Source: Rhodeus uyekii (lineage: Eukaryota; Chordata; Actinopteri; Cypriniformes; Acheilognathidae). From it: a DNA stretch of 64,000 nt. Below, piece by piece: positions 55,314-64,000 of the stretch. The translations under genes were made by a program, and so were the position numbers. How positions within the stretch are numbered: the first letter of the stretch is position 1; each line of letters begins with the position of its first letter. The notes beneath the pieces were generated by a model. The model did not search any database. It was not told the origin of the DNA and saw only the letters and a list, made by a program, of their open reading frames with translations. The DNA is taken from positions 2,481,501 through 2,545,500 of the forward strand of contig JAWRVZ010000049.1 of the NCBI GenBank assembly GCA_037043235.1, read 5' to 3'.

Positions 55314-56285
55314 ATGTCGAACTTTTCTTCTTTTTGTGTGTTTTTCGTTCTTTCTGCAGTGCACAAATGCCATGCCCTGCTAACACACGACCGACAGGCA
55401 TTATTGGACATCGCCAACTCACGAAACTTTGATTTTAGTAGTTCTATTCCGCTGGAGCTACAACTCATTGTTCGCCCACAGAGTCAACACCGAAACTACC
55501 CCGGGGACCACGAAGCACCGGTCTCGAGTGAGTTCGCTGACCCCAGGAGAGTGCTTCGGAAACGGCGACGAAAGCGAGGCAAGAGGGGAGGGCTTCATGC
55601 TAGACTAAAAGCTTGCGCTAGCCGACCACCGCTACCCAGCCTCCTACTAGCGAATGTGCGGTCTCTGGAAAACAAACTGGACGAGCTATGAGCCAGGATT
55701 ACAACTCATCGGGAAATCAGAGAGTGCTGCACCCTGATTTTCACCGAGATCTGGCTCTCAGACAAAGTCCCAGAGGACGGCATTCAGCTACAGACTCACT
55801 CGGTTCACCGAGGCGATCGAACGGCCGTGTCCGGTAAGTCTAAAGGGGGACGCGTGTGTGTGTTTGTAAACAACTCGTGGTGCGAAGATATACGAACTGT
55901 TGACGAGCACTGTTCACCAGATGTGGAGTTGTTACTGCTGAAGTGCCATGCATATTATCTACCGAGGGAATTTACTGCTGTGTTTTTGGCCGCTGTTTAC
56001 ATCCCCCCGCGTGCTAACTCCGCGGCAGCACTCGGCAAACTCCATGACGTCATCAGCACACTAGAAACGGCTCATCCTGATGCTGTTTTTATTGTTGCTA
56101 GTGACTTCAACCATTGTAGTTTGCGGACTGTAGTCCCCAAATACCACCAGCATGTTGACATTCACACCCGTGATAAGAACACTCTTGACCACGTCTACAG
56201 CAACATACGTGGTGCATACAGGGCTGCACCCCGCCCCTACTTCGGACACTCGGACCACATTTCTTTGTTCCTGTACCCTGCTTAA
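55314..56285 (+). pseudogene. LINE endonuclease domain, interrupted
   Basis: LLLANVRSLENKLDEL stops at 55689-55691; the frame resumes (about 55827) with GGRVCVFVNNSW, AAVYIPPRAN, VASDFNH and FGHSDHISLFL. GDFNH has changed to SDFNH. Confidence 0.7.
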
Positions 56286-56390
56286 AGACAAAGACTGAAA
56301 CAAGCACACCCTGTCACCAAACAGATCAAACTCTGGACCCCGGAAAGCGAGATCACCCTGCAGGACTGTTTTGCTCTGACAGACTGGGAT

Positions 56391-58148
56391 GTGTTTAAAG
56401 CTGCAGCCACTGTGGAGGACTCTTCCATCAGTGTGCAGGATTATGCTGAGTATGTGACTGGGTACATCAGCACTTGTGTTGATAACATCGTGCCCACCAT
56501 ACGAATCAGGAAGTTTCCCAACCAGAAGCCCTGGATAAACAGTCAGGTACGTCACATGCTGTGTGTTCGCTCTCTTGCATTTAGATCAGGCAATGAGAAT
56601 GAGTACAAAGCTGTGAAGAGAGAAGCTGGACAGCTTCTATTCTACTACTGATTCAGGGCGGATGTGGCAAGGCCTGCAGCACATCACAGACTACAACACC
56701 ACCACCAACATCATCGCCTCAACAGCCAGCCTGCCGAACGACCTTAATACTTTATACGCCCGCTTTGAGGCCCCCAGCGACACTGCAGAGAGGGAGCTCA
56801 CACACACCAGGACCACCCAACCCCCTCCCCCCCACCAACCATCTCAACAACCCAGGTACACAGAGCTCTGAGGAAGATCAACCCCCGCAAAGCAGCAGGA
56901 CAAGACAACATTCCTGGGCGGGCCCTCAGAGCATGTGCCAACGAGCTGGTTGATGTTCTCACTTCCATTTTCAACCTCTCCCTCAACCAGGCATTGTACC
57001 CTCGTGTTTCAAGTCCACGACCATCGTCCCCCTGCCTAAGAAGAGCCCACCCACCTGCCTGAATGACTAGAGGCCTTTGGCACTCACTCCAGTCATAATG
57101 AAGTGTTTCGAGAGAGTGGTGCTAGCCCACATTCAGAGCAGCATAGACACCATCGACCCCCTGCAGTATGCCTACCGGCCCAACAGGTCCACCTCGGATG
57201 CCATCGCTACTGCCGTCCACTATTCCCTCTCACATCTGGAGAACAAGGACTCATACCTACAGATACTCTTCATAGATTACAGCTCCGCCTTCAACACAGT
57301 CATCCCACACAAACTCACCCACAAACTGTCCACACTTGGACCCCACCCTCTGTGACTGGCTCCTAGATTTCCTGACTGGCAGGCCTCAGTCTGTCAGGAA
57401 TGGTAATAGGACTTCAGGCAGCACCATCACAAACATTGGCACTCCACAGGGCTGTGTACTCAGCCCCATCCTCTACACCCTGTACACCTACGACTGTGTC
57501 GCCTCCCACAAGGACAACATCATCCTGAAGTTTGCGGACGACACAGCAGTGATAGGACGCATCGCTGGCGGTGACGAGGCAGCTTACAGGAGCGAGGGGG
57601 CCAGTCTGGTGTCATGGTGTGAAGACAACAACCTCACCCTCAACACGGACAAGACAAAGGAGATGATAGTGGACATGAGGAGGGAGAGGAGAACACCTCA
57701 GCCACTGTTCATCCGGGAGCTTGAAGTGGAGAGGGTGAGCAACTTCAAATACTTGGGTGTCCACATCAATGAGGACCTCACATGGACACCTCACATCACG
57801 CAGCTGGTCAAGAAGGCTCAACAGCGGCTGTATTTTCTGAGGAGGCTGAGGAAGTTTGGCATGTCGCCCAAGATCCTCAGCAACTTTTACAGCTGCACCA
57901 TTGAGAGTGTCCTGACCAGCTGCATCACTGTGTGGTACAGCAGCACTTCTGTCATGGACCGCAAACGCCTGCAGAGAGTGGTGAAGACTGCACAGAAGAT
58001 CACTAGGACTCCACTGCCCTCTCTGCAGAGCATCTACCACCGCAGAGTCCACAGTACAGAAGAGCTGCTTCCATCCTCAAATACCCCTCTCACCCCTAAC
58101 ATGGTCTGTTCACACTTCTACCCTCAGGACGGAGGTACAGAAGTGTGA
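56391..58148 (+). pseudogene. LINE reverse transcriptase, frameshifted
   Basis: Pieces: 56391-56651 (linker), 57077-57355 (RPLALTPVIMKCFERVV, IDYSSAFNTVIPHKL), 57336-58148 (GTPQGCVLSPILYTLYTYD, LKFADDTAVIG, FKYLGVHINEDLTW). The FADD box survives but at least three frame breaks prevent a full protein. Confidence 0.75.
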
Positions 58149-58507
58149 AATGCAGGACTGCCAGACTGAAGAACTCTTTCTTTCCCTCTGCCATAAGACT
58201 CCTAAACATCGGATAGTAGTCTACAATCACAATCACAACATTACATGAAAAATTGTTTACTTACTGCACTACCTCACTTTACTACTTTACTCTTTTGCCC
58301 TTTTATATTTTTTTATATATTTGCTCTTTTATTATTTATATATTTATCTTATTTTTATTTTTACTTACTTGTGTGACATTTTATTGTGGACGGCAAAGTA
58401 AGAATTTCATTGTACAGGGAAACTTTCTGTCTGTACACATGACAATAAACACTTTGAATCTTGAATCTTGATGTGAAGATACAGGAGTGTGTTAATCAAA
58501 GTTTCAC

Positions 58508-58750
58508 CTGTGACAGTTACAACATCTGATCTCTGAGATCCATGTTGATTGTGAGCCACACAGTAGAAGCGTCCACTCTGTCCTGCACTGAAACTCTGTC
58601 CAGATCCAACAGCTGAGCTTTCATTCTCCTTAAACCAGCTGAAGTTCAGAGCAGGAGGGTTTGAATCACAGCTGCAGTTCAGAGTCACTGAATCTCCCTC
58701 CACTATTTCACCAGATCCACTCATCAACACTGAGACGCTCCTGGGAGGAT
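58508..58750 (-). CDS. Gene D second C2 Ig domain exon
   Basis: Reads RSVSVLMSGSGEIVEGDSVT onward with NCSCDSNPP and RFYCVAHNQHG. AGC to TGC gives an extra cysteine next to the canonical one (NCSC). Confidence 0.8.
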
Positions 58751-59499
58751 CTGAAACAGAGAAACAACACATTGCCAAGTTAAATTCTACACACACTTGT
58801 GAGACAGAGACGGAGACGACACAGTTGAGACGTAATGAATCACAGATTTCTGAACATCTCTGCACTATGTGATCAGATGGACTGATGGAGATAACAGGAT
58901 TCAATGGAGGATCTACAGATTTTAGCTAAAAGTATATATTTTTTCTTCATTGGCGGCTGGTGGAAGATTTTCTAGTTAAAGTTGCAGTTGGTTATTATTA
59001 GACACAAAAAGGAAACATCCCATCATGATTTTATGCTAAACAATGACGTCTCTGTTTGTGTCGCCAATCCAATTGCAGCACCATCTATAAAAAGCCGCAT
59101 TTCCTTCATGTTAGCGGCGTTGTGTGCTCACTTCCTGTTTGTTAAACTTTGCTGTTTTGTCAATTTGTTGTGTTCATAGTTCTGGTGTATTGCGTGTTTA
59201 AAAGTTGTTTTTTGTCATGTCTTGTATGCACATTGTGTTACATACTGTTTTATTTTCTTCGGTTAATCACTTTGTGAATTGGGTGCAGGTAAGTATTCGC
59301 ACAACATGTAGGACATTTTTGGGTTTGTATTAAACACACCAGTTAGCGAGATTGCCACCCTTTGTATGTTTTTTTTTTTTTTGATGATTAGTTGGTTTAG
59401 TTCAATTAGGGCGTTTGACGCTGAAGATTATTTATTTTGGTATTTTCTGTTGACAGATAGTTTAGTTGGTTGAACTTATTTGGTTTTGTTATATTCATT

Positions 59500-59815
59500 T
59501 ATTTTATTTGGCATATCTCGGTTTCACGGATTGAGGCAAGGGACGAAGACGAAGACAGAAGATGATCCAATGGACCTTTAATAAGGAAGTGGTGAGAGTG
59601 ATGCAACAGCCGTGAACACAAACATGCACGAACAACAACTGAAAATTGAAAGGTGAAAAGGGAGAATTAAATATACAAGCAATGATTAACAAAATACAAA
59701 CACCTGTGGAGATTAGTGACTATGGCAACGGAAAGATCTAGAACGAAAGAACATGTGACTACAAAAGACAAAATTAGAGTCCCGGATGAACTGTGCTGTG
59801 ACACTGGGGTTCCCC
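59500..59815 (-). mobile_element. LTR fragment in gene D intron
   Basis: Read on -, text such as 'cttcgtcttcgtcccttgcc' parallels the 3' part of the LTR at 27469-27660. This segment interrupts DNA that is continuous at 35760-35860 in gene C. Confidence 0.4.
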
Positions 59816-60006
59816 TTCCCGCTTGATTGATTAATTCTTGTAATTTTCTTTCTTATGTTCTCGCTCTTCTGTAAATATTGCAAATACATTTTTTGGTCTA
59901 ATTATATTATAATTAAAAGCAATAGTAATTATCATTATGATAGTGATTATTAGCCTTATGTAGTTTTAAACTCTGAAACTCTGCTAGCTTTTCAAAGACT
60001 TTAAAG

Positions 60007-60558
60007 CAGGGGTGTCAAACATGCAGTTTTGAATGAATAGCATTTTACCGCGTTGTGTGCGGAAGGTTCCTTTGTCATGCAAGCTAGAGCTGCACAAACC
60101 AATCAATCACAGTGGAGTATATGAAGTTTATCATAATAATGACTTAGTGTCAGGGAAAAATGAGAAAGATTTTCATAATAATAAATTAGTATGTTGAAAA
60201 ATTTAATAACCTTTTCCTCAACTTTGAACTTCAGTAAGTCCAAGTCCAGTTCTACTTACGGACAATCATCTTCAAGCTATACTGAGAGTCTCAACTGTTT
60301 CCTCTCTCAAGCCAAATGTGGCTCAGCTGTGTGAGAGGAAGATCTGCAGGTCTCTGGCAGCAAAAAGTAGGCAAGACAAGTCAAATTCAGAAGAACCCTT
60401 CATGTTCTTCAATATTCTGTTTATGTTCAGGACAGTTCATGCTCAAAAGAACCCATTGAAGTTAAAGAACTGTAAATAACGACGTTTTGAGAAAAAAAAA
60501 AATTTCACCCAGACTCTGCCTCCTGCGGCCCCCAGGTAATTTGAGTTTGAGACCCCTG
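60007..60558. mobile_element. hAT MITE, 552 bp, in gene D intron
   Basis: Ends CAGGGGTGTCAAAC and GTTTGAGACCCCTG, flanked by an 8-bp duplication CTTTAAAG (59999-60006 and 60559-60566). Gene C has a single CTTTAAAG at the matching place (about 35989-35996), an empty site. Confidence 0.85.
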
Positions 60559-60589
60559 CTTTAAAGAGATAAAGTCAATCTGTACTCAC

Positions 60590-60838
60590 ACATGACATTG
60601 AGATGAACAGCAGGAGATGTGTGTGTGTGTCCGTGTACAGCACAGCTATATCTGCCTGCATCCTCTCTTCTGACTGACTGCAGCACCAGTTCATTGTTTC
60701 CGTCTCTTCTCTCAGTTAATGGCTGTGAGTTTCTGTACCAGATGAATGTTGCTCTGTCAGTCAGAGTGCAGCTGCTTTTACATGTCAGACGCACTGAATC
60801 TCCCTCTGTCACTCTCTCAGGAGAATCCACCTGAAGAT
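60590..60838 (-). CDS. Gene D first C2 Ig domain exon
   Basis: Appears identical to the gene A exon over 249 bases, including DSVRLTC and SPAVHLNVM, despite the opposite strand and a distance of about 53 kb. Confidence 0.85.
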
Positions 60839-60936
60839 CTGAACACAACACACACATGATATCTAGTGCTGCTGTCATACACTGATTATTATTCAACATA
60901 ATGCACAGAAGAAGAGAGAAACCTCAGCAAACTCAC

Positions 60937-61288
60937 CTGTGACATTAAGAGTCACTCCTGGATCACCAGTCCATTTTCCACCCGTTATATCAGTGGTGAA
61001 TCTGAAATAGTACATGTGTGAATCGTTCAGTGTCACATGATTCAGTCTGATGGTGCAGTTCTGCTGTTTATCTCCCAGATACTGAAGCCTCTGACTGTAT
61101 TCAGGGTCATTAGACAGATCTGGAGGCTCTACACTCGATGGTAATGGGCCTTTGGTCCAGAACACACTCTCAATCTGATATCCAGCAGGGAATAAGTGTA
61201 TAAGTGCAGTTCATGATCACTGATGAGTTCTTTAGTGCACAGATGTATGAATGTCTGTACCTCACACCCCAACCAGCACCAGAAACCC
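60937..61288 (-). pseudogene. Gene D V-set exon with a 4-base insertion
   Basis: 352 nt against 348 in gene A. Around 61190-61205 the - strand reads 'cttatacacttattccctg' where A has 'cttatacattccctg'. The frame becomes NCTYTLIPCWISD-stop. After the insertion the original frame resumes (PEYSQRLQYLGDKQQNC, MYYFRF), so only this lesion blocks the domain. Confidence 0.8.
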
Positions 61289-61879
61289 CTGAAACACAGA
61301 ATTCATCTTGATAATGATAACAACTGACCATGAAAACATGACAATACTTTATTACTAATTGAAGACAGCAACTCATTACAGGAAATATAAGATCATCTTC
61401 TCAGAATCTATGGAGTGATAAATGATCTCAGTGTGAAAGACGTCATTGGCTTTGATGGAGGATATTTCAGAAAAGCAGAAGTAAATGAACAGAGACAGAG
61501 CGAAGAGAGAACTAAGAAATCAGCCAAAAACAACATGATGCAGTCAGAATTAATGAAATATATGAAAAGTCTGACTTGAAAATAATAAAAGTTAATTAAT
61601 TAAATATAAAATTACATGACACAATAAATATTTTACACACTTCTGAGAACATGAGCCAAACATTCACAGTCTGATTTTTGTCCAATCAGATGCTCTGAAC
61701 GATGAGAAAGTCCCTCCCCCTGAACCACCTGACACTGACTAGCAAGTAGCAAAAGACTATTGGACATTTGTAAAAGAGACAAGCGTTTGACACACAAACG
61801 TCCAGTTTCAGAGGGAAATATGTGAGTGCAGGACAGAAGAAAGTGCTGATCAGACGCTCATGAGCCTGAAATAAAACAT

Positions 61880-62501
61880 CAGTTCAGTTCAGTTCAGTTT
61901 ATTTATAAAGCACATTTAAAAATGGCCAAGGCCAACCAAAGTGCAGTACAGCAGGCTGAAAGAAAACCGTACACAAAGCACAAAAGAAAAACAATATAAT
62001 AAAAAAAAAAGCAAATAGAAAACAAAACAAAAATAGAAGCAGCCCAAAAAACTAAGAGGCAGAGGCAAAGAGACATAGTCAACCGTACACACATCCACAT
62101 AAACACATATGTATATGCATAAACAACTGCATATACACAAAAACCCAAATAATTACATATTAAACATCAACAAACGCGAGAGAGAAAAGATGAGTTTTAA
62201 GGCAAGATTTAAACTCAGATAGACCGGAAGCCATTCTAACAAGGTCAGGAAGATTGTTCCATAGCGTGGGTCCAGCCACTTCAAAAGCTCGATTTCCCCT
62301 TGTCTTTAGGCGGGTTCTGGGGATCTCTAAGAGGAGTTTATCCTCCGATCTCAGTTCTCTCATGGGAGTGTAAGGGTGGAGAAGATCGGTCAGGCAGGAG
62401 GGAGCCAGATTATTTAGAGATTTGTAGACAAGTAGTAGAATTTTGTATTGATTTCTAAACTGGGTAGGAGTGTTTCTAATGTGAATGTGACAGAAACTCA
62501 C
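61880..62501 (-). mobile_element. LINE 3' fragment in gene D intron 1
   Basis: On -, 62501-62160 encodes YKILLLVYKSLNNLAPSCL, then EIPRTRLKTRGNRAFEVAGP, LWNNLP and FKSCLKTHLF, the C-terminal tail of a fish LINE reverse transcriptase, followed by a 3' end with GTTCA repeats. It abuts the signal-peptide exon donor. Confidence 0.65.
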
Positions 62502-62562
62502 CGTGAATCATGAGCAGAAAGATCAGAGGAAGACGAGGAGCCATTCTGACCCACATCAGCAT
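62502..62562 (-). CDS. Gene D signal-peptide exon
   Basis: Intact; encodes the same MLMWVRMAPRLPLIFLLMIH as genes A and B, ending in phase 1 at gtgagt. Confidence 0.85.
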
Positions 62563-62702
62563 TAAATATATCTATAATACAGCAATAATCATCACTCATA
62601 ATCACAACTTGTACTCAAGTATATGTATATCACTCTATTCTTAACATCCTCATGTAAAGACACGTGTGTTATATGAGCAATAATCATCAGTTTTCATTGA
62701 AG

Positions 62703-62890
62703 TAAGAGTGTGTTTGTCTTACCGTGTTTCTCATCTGATCAACAGCAACCAAATGACGGACTGTTTTAACACACGCTCTTTATCTTTACACTGACAGACT
62801 GTGTGGTTTATACTGTCTATTAATGACCAGAAGAGGAAATCTCCATTTCCTTCCGTCAACAAGAGAACAAAATCACTGAACTAAACCTCA
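62703..62890 (-). promoter_or_regulatory. Non-coding first exon and promoter-proximal region of gene D
   Basis: The exon on - ends at 62723 with 'gatgagaaacacg' before gtaaga. The purine motif 'gaagaggaaatctcc' (inverse context at 62830) is shared with gene C. Confidence 0.45.
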
Positions 62891-63645
62891 GAAAAGTAAA
62901 GCAAGGTTCTTGTTCTAGTCTTCTAAGTTGAAGATTAGTATTTGTGAAGATATTGTGATGTATGGGTGATGCTCATTAAAGTTGATGTCAGTCGCAGGAG
63001 ATGGTGACCTTGGATGACCTCTGAACCACTGATGGCAGTTTGAGTGGTTGAAGAAGACAGCAGTTGACAGCAGTTTCAGGCTAGTGTAGTCAGATGGGAA
63101 GAGAGAAAAACTTTTTTTAATTTCTGTGATGAACTTCCAAAAAACTTTTCTTCTTTAAGGAGCTAAAAACACGTTTGGTTTAAATATATATTAAGTATTC
63201 GTGAGGTTCATGCAATGTTATTGTGTTGTTATATATCATCTCAGATGTTTTGTTCAGGTGGGACTCTTATAAGTGTTATGATTGTCAGGTTATGAGTTTT
63301 ACGAGAGTTGCATCAGCCTCAGATCTTCGAATGCACCCTTGTTTCCTCTTTACTCTTCCCAGTTGATATTGGTATGTTTAAAGGTGTTCGTTTGATTAAG
63401 GTGCATTGTAAAGAATATGTTCTGAATCGATCATATTACACGTATTTTGTGTACTGAGACTTTTATGACCCACATGGTACTTACTAACACATGGTTTGTG
63501 TGCAGTGTGTTTTGTGTGCATGTCTTTCTTCTTGCATGAGGGGGTTTGGCATTATGACGCTGTTGTTTCCGGGTGGACCGTTCAACAATGAGACACACAC
63601 GTCTCCTGGACATCCTGAAGAATTCAACTTCTAACAGTCTGAGTT

Positions 63646-64000
63646 CAGAAGTGGGCGGAGTAACTGTGTCAGATCGGAAGTGGGTGGAGTAACTGTGTCA
63701 GATCAGAAGTGGGTGGAGTGACTGTGTCAGATCGGAAGTGGGCGGAGTGACTGTGTCAGATCGGAAGTGGGCGGAGTGACTGTGTCAGATGGGAAGTGGG
63801 TGGAGTGACTGTGTCAGATCGGAAGTGGGCGGAGTGACTGTGTCAGATCGGAAGTGGGCGGAGTGACTGTGTCAGATGGGAAGTGGGTGGAGTGACTGTG
63901 TCAGATGGGAAGTGGGCGGCGTAACTGTGTCAGATCAGAAGTGGGCGGAGTGACTGTGTCAGATCGGAAGTGGGCGGAGTGACTGTGTCAGATCAGAAGT
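63646..64000. repeat. 29-bp minisatellite upstream of gene D, runs off the window
   Basis: At least 12 units of the same repeat as at 45367, here with more GGGCGGAGTGACTG variants. The array is cut by the window end. Confidence 0.9.

Larger units (their letters stand above)
55246..58471 (+). mobile_element. Degraded APE-type LINE (L2/CR1/Rex-like) in gene D intron
   Basis: Inserted between the transmembrane and C2 exons; the gene C copy reads straight through ('ccaaactgatgaatgatgtg'). The 3' end is a short TTGAATC repeat. It carries an AP-endonuclease part and a reverse transcriptase part, both interrupted. Clade assignment is tentative. Confidence 0.8.
52785..62723 (-). pseudogene. Gene D: CD22-like receptor copy with a frameshifted V domain
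   Basis: Exons on -: 5' UTR exon ending at 62723; signal peptide 62502-62562; V-set 60937-61288; C2 60590-60838; C2 58508-58750; transmembrane 55083-55194; basic stub 54842-54884; ITIM exon 52933-53175; VIYSSVK exon 52785-52819. Splice sites are good throughout. The V exon has four extra bases, so the frame stops soon after NCTYT. Apart from that the gene is open, so it could be a recent null, an allele or a base-calling error. Introns hold an L2, a degraded LINE, an hAT MITE and another LINE fragment absent from the C copy. Kept as a pseudogene with moderate confidence. Confidence 0.65.

Overview
The window looks like germline DNA of a teleost fish, most likely a cyprinid. Genes are split by introns with consensus GT/AG borders, and the DNA between them is packed with fish-type transposable elements (DIRS, Ty3/Gypsy, L2, hAT, Tigger, tRNA-derived SINEs). 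No family was confirmed by a database search; calls rest on motifs, intron phase and comparison of copies inside the window.

The host content is a cluster of four CD22-like (Siglec-related) inhibitory immunoglobulin receptor genes. Genes A (about 3.0-13.3 kb) and B (18.5-27.4 kb) are on the + strand; genes C (33.7-44.5 kb) and D (52.8-62.7 kb) are on the - strand, so the two pairs point at each other. The shared plan is: non-coding 5' exon, 61-nt signal-peptide exon, V-set exon, C2 exon, one or two further C2 exons, transmembrane exon, short basic exon, then tyrosine-motif exons. A and B read open throughout. C has lost most of its signal-peptide exon and has a frameshifting deletion in its ITIM exon. 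D has a 4-base insertion that breaks the V domain and has lost one ITIM tyrosine. A carries two phase-compatible cytoplasmic tails; B keeps only the distal one, C and D only the proximal one.

C and D are two copies of one segmental duplication that includes flanking DNA and a 29-bp minisatellite about 1 kb upstream; a diverged form of the same minisatellite lies upstream of B. The copies serve as each other's empty sites, so several insertions can be dated as later than the duplication. A 98-bp intron plus the 249-bp C2 exon is almost identical in all four genes although flanking exons differ, which suggests gene conversion. A GIMAP GTPase P-loop fragment lies between C and D.

Main mobile elements: a DIRS-like element with long inverted ends and a dead reverse transcriptase in gene A intron 1 (3.4-6.5 kb); hAT (14.5-15.8 kb) and Tigger (17.2-18.1 kb) elements; non-autonomous LTR elements with proline-rich reading frames (23.4-24.8 and 28.2-29.0 kb); L2 LINEs (29.8-30.9 and 53.3-54.8 kb); Tigger-type MITEs (32.4 and 37.4 kb); a nearly intact Ty3/Gypsy chromovirus-type element whose single gag-pol frame runs into both LTRs (39.4-44.5 kb); and a degraded APE-type LINE (55.2-58.5 kb).
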